DNA from: Paractinoplanes lichenicola
GTDB lineage: Bacteria; Actinomycetota; Actinomycetes; Mycobacteriales; Micromonosporaceae
Length of the DNA stretch: 64,000 nt
Assembly: GCF_016785085.1 (NCBI RefSeq)
Contig: NZ_JAENHO010000004.1
Coordinates: 310,001 to 374,000, forward strand
Reading direction: 5' to 3'
A program made the position numbers and the translations under genes. The notes beneath the pieces were generated by a model that searched no databases, was not told the DNA's origin, and saw nothing but the letters and a program-made list of their open reading frames with translations. This document shows positions 34,155-43,089 of this stretch, piece after piece (the stretch's first letter is position 1; each line of letters opens with the position of its first letter).

Positions 34155-35690
34155 TCAGGGCGTTCGGCTGAGCCGTTCGTAGCTGTCTGTGGAAGAGTCT
34201 TCGTCGCCGTAGATGGTGAGGCGGGTTTCCGAGCAGATGTATTCCTGGGACGAGCCGTTGGAGACCGACTGGGTGAAGCTGACGTTGCGCCCGTTGCGGG
34301 TGATTTTGGTCGAGCGCTTGGCGACCACCCCGCTCGAGTAGACCCGGCCGTTGCGGGTCTCGTTGTGATAGGTCGCGGTGCCCCGCAGCGTCTGCACGTA
34401 TTTCGCGCCCTTGACGGTGGCCGTCAGCGGCGCCGACTTGTTGAAGTCGCTGGCGCCCCGCCCGTCCGGCCAGATCCGCATGATGGCGCCGCGGCCGCCG
34501 CTGAACGTCTTGTCGATCCCCTCGAAGTGGTTGACCACCTCGACCGAGGTCATCCGCCACCGGCCGACCAGGCAGCTGTCGAGGTTCGGGTTGACCGGGG
34601 TGGCAGGCGTCGACGGGGGAGCGGCGGATCGCGCCGGCGACGACGACGCCTCGGCCGGAAGCACGGGGGGCTTGTCGTCGCTACCGCGCCCGGCGGCCCA
34701 GGCGATGCCCCCGCCGAGCATCAGCACGGCCAGGGCGGCCGACAAGACGACCCAGGCCGTACGCACCCGGCGGCCCGACCCCGGGATCAGCACGGTGTGG
34801 GCGGTCGCGGTGGGCCCGCCGGGGTCCTGCCGCACGGTCGGCGCGGCGATCGTCAGAGGCGGGGCGACCGCGGTGGAGCCGTCGCCGCGACGCCGTGGGG
34901 GCTCGTCGGCGGGTAGGGCGGCGACCGTTTCGAGCAGCGGGCGCGCGGCCTCGGCGGTGAGCCGGGTGGCGGGATCCTTGTCGAGCAGCCCTTTGATGAC
35001 GGGCCACAACCTTCCCGCGTACGGGGGTGGTGGCACCTCGAAGGTCAGGATCGCGGCGAACGTGGCCTGCGTGTCCTCGCGCTGGAACGGCGATTTGCCC
35101 GTCACCGCCGTGAAGAGGGTGACTCCGAGCGCCCACAGATCGGCCGCGGCCGTGGCGGGCTTGCCGTTGATGCGTTCCGGCGCCATGTACGCCGGCGACC
35201 CGACGAGCTGGCCCGTGGCGGTCAGGGCGGTGGCGTCGTCGATGGCGGCGATGCCGAAGTCGGTCAGCACCACGCGATCCCCGTCGAGCAGGATGTTCGC
35301 CGGTTTGACGTCGCGATGCAGGATGCCCTCGCGGTGGGCCGCGCGCAACGCGTCGAGCACGTGCAGCCCGATCCCGGCCGTACGGTGCTCGGTCAGCAGT
35401 TCGTGCTCGCGGATGGCGCCCGCGAGGGACTGCCCGCCGACGAGCTCCATGACGATCCACGGCCGGTCGTCGTCGGTGACCACGTCGTGCACGGTGACGA
35501 TGCTCGGGTGCCGCAGGCGGGCGGCGGCCCGGGCCTCGCGCAGGGCCCGCTCGGTGCTGGGCCCGATGACCTCTTTGATCGCCACGTCGCGGCCCAGCAG
35601 CTCGTCGTGGGCCTGCCAGACGGCGCCCATGCCGCCCCGGCCGATCGGCCGCTCGAGGCGGTATCGGCCGGCGACGATCCGATCGGTCAC
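34155..35690 (-). CDS. Membrane Ser/Thr protein kinase with extracellular domain
   Basis: A 511-residue Hanks-type kinase. The glycine loop GRGGMGAV is at about residues 17-24, catalytic lysine at 39 (VAIKE), HRDVKPAN at about 125-132, DFG at 144-146 and the APE-type MAPERINGKP near 169. A juxtamembrane Pro/Ser/Thr linker leads to one membrane helix at about 311-333, then an extracellular Pro/Ser-rich stalk and a beta-rich domain of about 140 residues (LVGRWRMTSVEVVNHFEG onward). That domain is not PASTA; it looks lipocalin-like and is probably the sensor. GTG at 35690. The GGDEF gene lies upstream on the same strand only 9 bp away, suggesting co-transcription. Confidence 0.93.
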   Translation of the reverse strand: MTDRIVAGRYRLERPIGRGGMGAVWQAHDELLGRDVAIKEVIGPSTERALREARAAARLRHPSIVTVHDVVTDDDRPWIVMELVGGQSLAGAIREHELLTEHRTAGIGLHVLDALRAAHREGILHRDVKPANILLDGDRVVLTDFGIAAIDDATALTATGQLVGSPAYMAPERINGKPATAAADLWALGVTLFTAVTGKSPFQREDTQATFAAILTFEVPPPPYAGRLWPVIKGLLDKDPATRLTAEAARPLLETVAALPADEPPRRRGDGSTAVAPPLTIAAPTVRQDPGGPTATAHTVLIPGSGRRVRTAWVVLSAALAVLMLGGGIAWAAGRGSDDKPPVLPAEASSSPARSAAPPSTPATPVNPNLDSCLVGRWRMTSVEVVNHFEGIDKTFSGGRGAIMRIWPDGRGASDFNKSAPLTATVKGAKYVQTLRGTATYHNETRNGRVYSSGVVAKRSTKITRNGRNVSFTQSVSNGSSQEYICSETRLTIYGDEDSSTDSYERLSRTP

Positions 35691-35699
35691 ACCGGCAAT

Positions 35700-37538
35700 T
35701 TAGCGGACCGGCGCGAGCGGCGATCCACTTCGGAGGGCCTTCTTGCGATACATGGCGGCGTCGGCGTCCTTGAGCAGCTGCGTCGCGTCGCCCGGGGCGC
35801 CCGTGGCCACGCCGACGCTGGCGCCGACCGTGACCTCGAGCCCGTCCGGCAGCCGGATCGGCTCGGCCACGGCCTGCGCGATGTGCTCGGCCCGGTCGGC
35901 CGCCGCGGTGGCGCCGGAGCCGGGCAGCAGCACGGCGAACTCGTCGCCGCCGAGCCGGACGGCCAGGCCGTGCTCCGGCGTCCACGTGGTGAGCCGCTCG
36001 GCCACGGCCGTCAGCACCTGGTCGCCGGCGTGGTGGCCGTGCCGGTCGTTGATCGGCTTGAACCCGTCGAGGTCGATCAGCAGCACGCTGACCTGGCCGT
36101 CGGACAGTTCCGCGAGCCGCTGCTCGAGCAGGCTGCGGTCGGCCAGCCCGGTCAGCGCGTCGTGGGTGGCCTGGTGGCGCAGCTCGTCGTGCAGCGCCCG
36201 GGCCTCGGTGACGTCGCGGGCGTTGAAGACGATCGCGTTCACGCTGGGGTTCCCGGAGAGGTCGACGCCGACGACCTGCAGCCACCGGTACGACCCGTCG
36301 GTGTGCCGCAGCCGCACCTGGGCGTCGGCCTCGGTGCCGGGCCGCGCGGCCAGCCGGGCCAGCAGCTCGCGCAGGGTCGGCATGTCGTCGGGGTGCACCC
36401 GGTCGGCCAGCACCGTGCCGTCGAGCTCGACGGCCTCGATGCCCAGCACCTTGTGCACGGCCGGGGTGGTGAAGCGGACCGAGCCGTCCCGGCCGACCAC
36501 CAGCGTGACGTCGGAGGAGTGCTGCAGCAGCGACCGGAACCACTCGCGGCTGCGGTCGATCTCGTCGGTCAGGCGCTCGTTGTCGGTGAAGGCGGCGCTC
36601 TGCCGGCTCAGCACCAGCGCGGTGATGGCCACCGCGCCGATCGTGACGCCCCAGACGCGCAGGTCGCCGCCGCGGCCGGCCAGGGCGGCGAGCAGCAGCA
36701 GCTGCACCGCGCCGACGGCCACGTACGGGAGCCGGCTGGCCCGCCGCCGCCCGGTGCCGACGGCCTCGGCGCCGCTGCGGCGCATCCGCAGCTCCTGGTA
36801 GCGCATGCCGACCGGCATGAGCAGACACGGCACGAGCTGCGCGGCGTAGATGACGCCGGGGTCGTCGGTGCCGGTGAGCAGGGTGACGGTGGAGGCCGCG
36901 ATCGCCGTGCCGGCCACGCCCAGGCTGGCCACGATGCCGGGGCCGCGGTCGAACGGGGCGGTGCCGCTGAGCAGCAGCTTGAGCAGGCCGACGGTGATCA
37001 GCAGCATGACCGCGGAGGTGGCCACCGCGCCGACCAGCTCGGTGGTGTCGCCGTCGGTCACGACCTCGGCCAGCACGAAATACCAGAGGAACACGATGAC
37101 CGCGGTGAGCACCGTGGTCGCGTCGAGCCACAGGCGCAGGCGCAGCCGGCCGGTGCCGCCGAGCGGGTGGAAGAGCATCGTGATGATCACAGTGACCATG
37201 CCGAGCACCACGAGACCGGTCTGGATCGGGCTCGGCTGGTGGTTCGCGCCCTGAACGACGGCGAGGACGGTCTGGTAGCCGTCGCCGAGCGCGCACGTCA
37301 CGCCCGTGAACAGGACGGCCCGCCAGAACCGGCGCGCGTGCCGCTGACCGGCGGTGGCCCGGACCAGCCTCCACGCGAACACCGCGATCAACACGTCGAG
37401 GCACGTCTGCACGCCCCACGACGTGGTCGCGCCGCCCGGCCCGGCCAGGAACCAGAGCACGATGGCGACGCTGACCGCCGCGAGCCCGGCCATGACGGGG
37501 TCGGACCGGCGAGCGGGGTCTCTCATACAGGCCCTCAT
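35700..37538 (-). CDS. Membrane diguanylate cyclase with PAS domain
   Basis: A 612-residue protein. The first 320 residues contain about nine hydrophobic helices, followed by a PAS domain (SLLQHSSDVTLVVGRDGSVR and onward, about 335-440) and a GGDEF domain. The catalytic motif VRLGGDEFAVLL is intact, as is the preceding LLIDLDGFKPINDRHGH, so it should make cyclic-di-GMP. No RxxD inhibitory site stands five residues before GGDEF. GGGGAG lies seven bases upstream of the ATG at 37538. It is divergent from the GGDEF-EAL gene and shares a similar membrane region with it, so the two probably arose by duplication. Confidence 0.93.
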   Translation of the reverse strand: MRACMRDPARRSDPVMAGLAAVSVAIVLWFLAGPGGATTSWGVQTCLDVLIAVFAWRLVRATAGQRHARRFWRAVLFTGVTCALGDGYQTVLAVVQGANHQPSPIQTGLVVLGMVTVIITMLFHPLGGTGRLRLRLWLDATTVLTAVIVFLWYFVLAEVVTDGDTTELVGAVATSAVMLLITVGLLKLLLSGTAPFDRGPGIVASLGVAGTAIAASTVTLLTGTDDPGVIYAAQLVPCLLMPVGMRYQELRMRRSGAEAVGTGRRRASRLPYVAVGAVQLLLLAALAGRGGDLRVWGVTIGAVAITALVLSRQSAAFTDNERLTDEIDRSREWFRSLLQHSSDVTLVVGRDGSVRFTTPAVHKVLGIEAVELDGTVLADRVHPDDMPTLRELLARLAARPGTEADAQVRLRHTDGSYRWLQVVGVDLSGNPSVNAIVFNARDVTEARALHDELRHQATHDALTGLADRSLLEQRLAELSDGQVSVLLIDLDGFKPINDRHGHHAGDQVLTAVAERLTTWTPEHGLAVRLGGDEFAVLLPGSGATAAADRAEHIAQAVAEPIRLPDGLEVTVGASVGVATGAPGDATQLLKDADAAMYRKKALRSGSPLAPVR

Positions 37539-37659
37539 CGGCAGTCTCCCCGGGCAGGTAAGAGATCGAGGTTTCCGGAAAGTTTGCTACAGAATCCCCG
37601 GCGCCGCGCCGATGAGGGCACATGAACCACCGCCGTACGGGGATCCGGAGGAGACGACA

Positions 37660-39951
37660 TTGGAGCAGGCGAGGCTGCGGCTGCACCGGAACGCCCTCGG
37701 GGTGGCCGGTTCGGCGCTCGTGCTGGCCGGTGCCGCCTGGCTCGCCGTCGGCCTGGTGCACGAATGGGCGTACCCGATCCTCGGCTGGCTCCTGCTCCCG
37801 GTGAGCGCGGGCGTGGCCTCGTACGCGGCCTGGGGTGTCTCCCGCTCGGCGGTGCTCGACCCGGGCACCCGGCGGTTCTGGCGGCACATGGCCTTGGCCA
37901 GCGCGCTCTACGTCGGCGGCACGATCTCCAACACCGTCGACGCGGTCGGCGGCCCGGAGCCCTCGCAGCGCGTCGGCACGCTGACGATGAGCTGGTATCT
38001 GGCCACGATGGGCGTGGTCATCTGGGCCCTGCTGCGGTTGCCGGCCTGGCAGCGCACCCGCGGCGACTGGGTGCGCTTCCTGCTCGACTCGTGCGTCGTG
38101 CTGGTGGCCGGGGCCGCGTTCGTCTGGCAGTTCTCGATCCGCAACCACCAGGAGTGGACCGCCGAATCCGGGTCGGCCACCGCCGTCCTGGTGATGGTCT
38201 CGATCGGCCTGGTCGCCGTGGTCACGCTGGCCAAGGTCGCCTTCGCCGGCGCGGGCCGCCTCGACCGCCGCGCCCTGCACCTGCTCTCGGCGGGCAGCGC
38301 GCTCAGCGCCGCGTTCGGCAGCCTGTCCCCGTTCCTGGTCGACCACCCGCACCTGTCCAGCAGCTTCGTCGCCATCCCGGTCGGATCGCTCGGCGTGACC
38401 CTCGCCGCGGCCCGCCAGCTGCGCAGCGGCGGCCGACTCCCCGCCCCGCGCCGGATCCGGCGGATCAGCGTCGTGCCGTACGTGGCCGTGGTGGCCATGG
38501 ACGCCCTGCTGCTGTGGGCGGGCGGCGACAGCACCGCCGTACGGATCAGCACGGCCGTGCTCACGGTGCTGGTCATGCTGCGTCAGGTGTACGCGCTGCG
38601 GGAGAACCGGCGGCTGCTGAGCACCGTCGACACCAGCCTCAACCGGCTCCGCGAGACCCAGGACCAGCTCTCGTACCAGGCGACCCACGACCCGCTGACC
38701 GGCGTCGGCAACCGCGCGCTGTTCGAGGAGACCGTCGACGTGCTGCTGGCCACGCGGGCCGAGTTCCACGTGGCGCTGCTCGACATGGACGACTTCAAGA
38801 GCGTCAACGACCGGCTCGGCCACACCACCGGCGACTCGCTGCTGATCGTGGTCAGCCGCCGCCTGCGGGCCGCCGTGGGCAGCGAGGGCGTGGTGGCCCG
38901 GCTCGGCGGCGACGAGTTCACGATCGTGCTGCGCGACGTCACCGACCACCGGGTCGACGAGATCCTGGCGCGGGTGCTGACCGGCCTGCGCGAATCGCCG
39001 CGGCTCGGCCCCGGGGTGCGCAGCGTGGCCAGCGTCGGCGTGACCACGGCCCGCGCCGGCGACACCGGACCGGACCTGCTGCGCCGGGCCGACGTGGCCA
39101 TGTACGAGGCGAAGGCCCGCGGCGGCGACCGGCGGCACTGGTTCGACGCCGAGATGGACGAGCAGGCCCAGCGGACCGCCCGGCTCAGCGCCGACCTGCT
39201 CGGCGCCCTCGACCGCGACGAGTTCTTCCTGCTCTACCAGCCGATCGTGGAGCTGCCCAGCGGCCGCCCGGCCGGCGTCGAGGTGCTGCTGCGCTGGCGC
39301 CACCCCGAGCACGGCCTGGTCTCGCCGGACGTGTTCATCCCGCTGGCCGAGCGCAACGCGCGGATCGTCGAGATCGGCCGCTGGGTGCTCGAGAACGCCT
39401 GCCGCCAGGCCGCCGAGTGGCAGCGCCGCTTCGGAGCACACGCCCCCTCGAAGATCAGCATCAACGTGTCCGCGCGCCAGCTCGCCGAGCCCGGTTTCGT
39501 GGCCGAGGTCGAGCAGATCCTGGCCCGTACGGGGGTGGACCGCGCCACGCTGCTGCTGGAGGTCACCGAGACGGCCGTGCTGGAGGCCGGCGCCCCGCTC
39601 GAGGCAGTCCGCGAACTGCGCGAACGGGGCCTGCGGGTCGCCCTGGACGACTTCGGCACCGGCCAGTCCTCGCTGAGCCTGCTGCTCACGGTCCCGGTCG
39701 ACGTCCTCAAGGTCGACAAGTCCTTCGTCAGCGGCGACGCCGCCGACCACGCCGGCGCCGTGATCGTCGAGCACCTGATCGGCTTCACCAACGGCCTGCG
39801 CATCGAGGCCGTCGCCGAGGGCGTCGAAACCGAGGACCAGGCCAACCGCCTGCACGCCGCCGGCTACTCCCTGGCCCAGGGCTACCTGTTCGGCCGCCCC
39901 GCCACCGCCGCCGACATCGAATCCCGCATGGCGCCCGCCCCCGTCTCGTAG
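37660..39951 (+). CDS. Membrane GGDEF-EAL bifunctional cyclic-di-GMP enzyme
   Basis: A 763-residue protein: a membrane region of eight or more helices (about residues 12-310), a GGDEF domain (motif at 416-420, intact) and an EAL domain. The EAL signature reads EVLLRWRHP (541-549), with Val for Ala, but the metal and catalytic residues are kept: NVSARQ, EVTET, DDFGTG (663-668), KVDKSF and AEGVET (719-724). It could both make and break cyclic-di-GMP. GGAGGAG six bases before the TTG at 37660 makes that the best start; an ATG at 37612 has no ribosome site. The 3' end lies 25 bp from the converging DUF6055 gene. Confidence 0.92.
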   Translation: MEQARLRLHRNALGVAGSALVLAGAAWLAVGLVHEWAYPILGWLLLPVSAGVASYAAWGVSRSAVLDPGTRRFWRHMALASALYVGGTISNTVDAVGGPEPSQRVGTLTMSWYLATMGVVIWALLRLPAWQRTRGDWVRFLLDSCVVLVAGAAFVWQFSIRNHQEWTAESGSATAVLVMVSIGLVAVVTLAKVAFAGAGRLDRRALHLLSAGSALSAAFGSLSPFLVDHPHLSSSFVAIPVGSLGVTLAAARQLRSGGRLPAPRRIRRISVVPYVAVVAMDALLLWAGGDSTAVRISTAVLTVLVMLRQVYALRENRRLLSTVDTSLNRLRETQDQLSYQATHDPLTGVGNRALFEETVDVLLATRAEFHVALLDMDDFKSVNDRLGHTTGDSLLIVVSRRLRAAVGSEGVVARLGGDEFTIVLRDVTDHRVDEILARVLTGLRESPRLGPGVRSVASVGVTTARAGDTGPDLLRRADVAMYEAKARGGDRRHWFDAEMDEQAQRTARLSADLLGALDRDEFFLLYQPIVELPSGRPAGVEVLLRWRHPEHGLVSPDVFIPLAERNARIVEIGRWVLENACRQAAEWQRRFGAHAPSKISINVSARQLAEPGFVAEVEQILARTGVDRATLLLEVTETAVLEAGAPLEAVRELRERGLRVALDDFGTGQSSLSLLLTVPVDVLKVDKSFVSGDAADHAGAVIVEHLIGFTNGLRIEAVAEGVETEDQANRLHAAGYSLAQGYLFGRPATAADIESRMAPAPVS

Positions 39952-39976
39952 CCGGGAGCGGGCCGCCGGAACCGAG

Positions 39977-42031
39977 TCAGGTTGCTACGCACGACAGGGA
40001 CGGGGTGGTCGCCGCCCCTTCCGCCAGGAAGCCGAACGTCACCGAGGCGCCCGCGGCCAGCGTGCCGTTCCAGCTCACGTTGCCGGCCGTGACCGCGCTG
40101 CCGGTCGTGGTGACCGTGGCGCCCCACGATTGGGTGATTCGCTGGCCTGAGGCGAGCTGCCAGGCGGCCGTCCACCCGGAAGTCCCGCTCGAACCCGCCG
40201 TCACGGTCACTTCGCCCTGGAAGCCGCCCGTCCAGCTGCCGGTGACCGCCAGCCGAGCCTGGCAGGAGCGGCCAGCGGGCGGGGGAGTGGGAGTGGGTGA
40301 GGCAGTGGGCGTAGGTGTCGGCGTAGAGCCGTCCGTGACCGCCACTTCGGCATCGCTGAACCGTGCGTACGAGGGGTTGATGTCGCTCTCGCCCCCGCGC
40401 CCGTCGCACCCCCGGTCAGGGTTGAACAGCAGGTAGGTTCCCGAGCCGCAAGCAGAGGCCAACTCCGCGTCCCCGCCGACCACGATCGACCCCGACAAAT
40501 TGGCGCCGCCCTGGACGATCGCGTTGTCCTTGACGATCGCGTTCCCGCTCACGGTGGCCCCCGAGTTGACCCAGGCCAGCCCCTCGATCCGGGCGTTCCC
40601 CGAGACGGTCGAGTTTCCGTAGACGGCAGCCCGCGGCCCCACATAAGCGGTGGACGCCACGGAAGCCTGGTTGTCGACCCAGCCCCCGCCGTTGGAGTGC
40701 CAGTGCCCACCCCCGGCAGCGGCCGGCTTCACATATCCCGGCTCGTATCCCGACGGCACGGCCCCGGAAACCCCGAACTCGTACGCATACCGATGGTTCT
40801 TCGTATACCCGTCCAAGAACCCGTACTTGTGCACCGACGAAGGCGCGCCCACGACAACCAGGTACAAGTCCTTGTCCCCGGATTGCATCTGGAACGAGAT
40901 CTGTCCGTCGGCCGCGGTGCTCACCGGCCCATACCGCGGCACCCCACTAGCCGAAACCGCGACGAATCCGTAGCTCCACCCCGCAGCGTCGTTCGCGTGT
41001 CCCTTGAAGTGCAGGCGCACGAGAGAAGAAGACGGCACCAGTTTGATTTTGTTGTAGCCGTAGTCCGAGGGCGCCAACGCGTCCGGAATCGCGTAGTGGT
41101 TGCCGACCGCGTCCACCGGCACCCCGTTGTACGCGTTGATGAAGGCCCCGCCGTACATGGAGTTGATGAATTTCTGGAAGTGCGACTTGTTGCTGTAGTC
41201 GTACGTGACCTGATGCTGGGCGTAGGAGGCCAGCGCGGCATTGAGTTGTTCCTGCGAATAGCCCAGCAGCCGCCGGTACGTCTCCAGCGGATGCTCGGTG
41301 TTGCGAGCCTCGGCCCACACGCGGTTGAAGAGGCCGGGCTGGAGGTCCTCGAAATACTGGATCAGCATCCACGCGCCGTAATGGTGCCGTGAGGACGAAT
41401 AGGCGAGGTTCTCCGTGCGCAGGAAGCGGGTGAGGTCGCCCGCGCCCCCGTCCGGATACACCTGCATCGCCATGTATTCGGCGCTCGCCTCCCAGAACGT
41501 GCCGGCCGACGCGTTCGTGAAGCCGTACCCGGATCTGCCGAGGAACGTCAGGTTCTGGAAGACGTGGCCGAGCTCGTGCGCGAGTCCCCACGATCCCGGC
41601 AGCGCGGCCGCGGGCGCGATGTTGATGACGCCGACCCGCCCGTCGGCGCTGCCCCCGGTGGCCCAGGCGTTCAATTCCGTACGGTTCCAGGTCTGCGTGA
41701 CGATGACGTCGATCTTGTATTGCGCGGTGACCGTGAACTTCATCGTGTCGTTGTAGAACGCGTACAGCGTCTCGAGCTGGGACAGGATGTTGTCCGGATC
41801 GAACGTGTACGGCGAGGGCGCGCTCTTCGGGTTCGGGCCCGATTTCTCGCCCCAGAGCAAGATGAAGTTCGCCGATTCCTTCGTCCGGTCCTGGCTCCAC
41901 GGCACCTCGCCGGTGCTCTTCCAAGAGGCGGGAATGTAGACCGATTTCTCCGCTGCGTACACCGGGCGCATGCCGACGAAAGTCAGGGCAACGGCGACGG
42001 CGACCAGGGCGACCTTGCGTGCGGGGGACAT
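39977..42031 (-). CDS. Secreted DUF6055 (Svx-like) protein with CBM2
   Basis: A 684-residue exported protein. The signal peptide (MSPARKVALVAVAVALTFVG, cut after VYA) is followed by a DUF6055 domain (about residues 30-450), the Svx/AvrXca type seen in plant-associated bacteria. It contains GLAHELGHVFQN, an HExxH zinc-metallopeptidase motif. Next come about ten left-handed-helix hexapeptide-like turns (VASTAYVGPRAAVYGNSTVS and on), a Thr-Pro linker and a family 2 cellulose-binding module with its two bracketing cysteines. It probably acts on plant cell-wall material. AAGGA lies eight bases upstream of the ATG. The 178-bp upstream gap holds a terminator of the next gene. Confidence 0.88.
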   Translation of the reverse strand: MSPARKVALVAVAVALTFVGMRPVYAAEKSVYIPASWKSTGEVPWSQDRTKESANFILLWGEKSGPNPKSAPSPYTFDPDNILSQLETLYAFYNDTMKFTVTAQYKIDVIVTQTWNRTELNAWATGGSADGRVGVINIAPAAALPGSWGLAHELGHVFQNLTFLGRSGYGFTNASAGTFWEASAEYMAMQVYPDGGAGDLTRFLRTENLAYSSSRHHYGAWMLIQYFEDLQPGLFNRVWAEARNTEHPLETYRRLLGYSQEQLNAALASYAQHQVTYDYSNKSHFQKFINSMYGGAFINAYNGVPVDAVGNHYAIPDALAPSDYGYNKIKLVPSSSLVRLHFKGHANDAAGWSYGFVAVSASGVPRYGPVSTAADGQISFQMQSGDKDLYLVVVGAPSSVHKYGFLDGYTKNHRYAYEFGVSGAVPSGYEPGYVKPAAAGGGHWHSNGGGWVDNQASVASTAYVGPRAAVYGNSTVSGNARIEGLAWVNSGATVSGNAIVKDNAIVQGGANLSGSIVVGGDAELASACGSGTYLLFNPDRGCDGRGGESDINPSYARFSDAEVAVTDGSTPTPTPTASPTPTPPPAGRSCQARLAVTGSWTGGFQGEVTVTAGSSGTSGWTAAWQLASGQRITQSWGATVTTTGSAVTAGNVSWNGTLAAGASVTFGFLAEGAATTPSLSCVAT

Positions 42032-42125
42032 ACGCGGGGTCCTTCGGGAAACAAAGGGACGCCGCCGCCGAAGCAACCGAAGGCAGGCGGGAGCACCACT
42101 GACTCCCCACAAAGTCATCAACCCG

Positions 42126-42157
42126 CCCACGAATCGGCCGTTCAACGGCCGCGTGGG
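42126..42157 (-). terminator. Hairpin terminator after the DUF574 methyltransferase gene
   Basis: CGGCCGTT-C-AACGGCCG (42135-42151) is a perfect 8-bp inverted repeat. It is extended by outer arms CCCACG (42126) and CGTGGG (42152) with a 3-nt bulge. It lies 53 bp past the methyltransferase stop. Confidence 0.65.
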
Positions 42158-42209
42158 ACGGCGTCATCATCGTCCAAGACAGTGACGCTCGTCAATGCTC
42201 AAGCGGCAC

Positions 42210-42983
42210 TCAGGGCTTGCGCGCGACCCCGCAGTAGCCGTCCATGGCCGGGGGCGCCTCGCCGATCGGCCGCCAATGCGGGATCGAGACCACGCCCGGC
42301 TCCACGAGCTCGAGCCCCTCGAAGAACCCGGCGATCTGCTCAGGGCTGCGCAGGTTGTACGGGTGGCCGCTCTGGTTCGCCTTGCGCTGGCCCTCGACGA
42401 TCCCGGGGCTCGTGTTCGTGCCGTCCGAGATCATCAGGTAGCTGCCCGGGGGCACGGCGGCCAGCAGGCGCTCGACGATCGACCGGGCCTCGGCGTAGTC
42501 GGCCACGTTGCCCAGGATGCCCAGCATGGTCAGCGCCACCGGGCGGGAGAAGTCGAGCGTGCGGGCCGCCTCGCGCAGGATCTTGGCCGGGTCCTCGACG
42601 TCGGAGTCGACGTAGTCGGTCGAGCCCTCCGCCGTACCGGTCAATAAAGCTCTTGCGTGCACCAGCACCAGCGGGTCGTTGTCGACGTAGACGGCCCGCG
42701 CGTCCGGCGCCACCCGCTGGGCCACCTGGTGCGTGTTCTCCGCGACCGGCAGGCCCGTGCCGATGTCGAGGAACTGGCGGATGCCGGCCTCGCCCGCCAG
42801 CCACGTGACCGCCCGGGAGAGGAACTTGCGCTGCTCCTGGGCCACCACCACGATCTCGGGCAGCGACTCGCGCACCTGATCGCCGACGATCCGGTCGATC
42901 TCGAAGTGGTCCTTGCCGCCGAGCAGGTAGTTCCACACCCGCGCGCTGCTGGGCCGCGAGGTGTCCAGCTTCGGCTCGCTCAT
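42210..42983 (-). CDS. S-adenosyl methyltransferase, DUF574 (PF04672) family
   Basis: A 257-residue methyltransferase-fold protein. RPSSARVWNYLLGGKDHFEI is the family's diagnostic start. FLDIGTGLPVAENTHQVAQR is the SAM-binding loop and AVYVDNDPLVLVHARALLTG the acidic loop. The family is abundant in filamentous actinobacteria, with unknown substrates. GGGAG stands five bases before the ATG at 42983. It is a single-gene unit, followed by a strong hairpin. The 106 bp upstream separate it from the divergent GGDEF-EAL gene. Confidence 0.93.
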   Translation of the reverse strand: MSEPKLDTSRPSSARVWNYLLGGKDHFEIDRIVGDQVRESLPEIVVVAQEQRKFLSRAVTWLAGEAGIRQFLDIGTGLPVAENTHQVAQRVAPDARAVYVDNDPLVLVHARALLTGTAEGSTDYVDSDVEDPAKILREAARTLDFSRPVALTMLGILGNVADYAEARSIVERLLAAVPPGSYLMISDGTNTSPGIVEGQRKANQSGHPYNLRSPEQIAGFFEGLELVEPGVVSIPHWRPIGEAPPAMDGYCGVARKP

Positions 42984-43089
42984 GACGGCTCCCAAGGTCG
43001 ACTTCGGACCGACCATACTCCTCGATGGCTAGCGCCTGTTTCGGGCATTCCCGCCACTATCGGCGGAGCGGCGGGCGATACTACGCGCT

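Noticed and set aside
34681..39855. Very long open frame on the minus strand (over 1700 codons)
   Set aside because: It runs antisense to the GGDEF-EAL gene and out of frame through the GGDEF and kinase genes. Its composition (long runs of Arg, Gly, Pro, Ala) shows it is a shadow of high-GC codon structure; the overlapping real genes have full domains.
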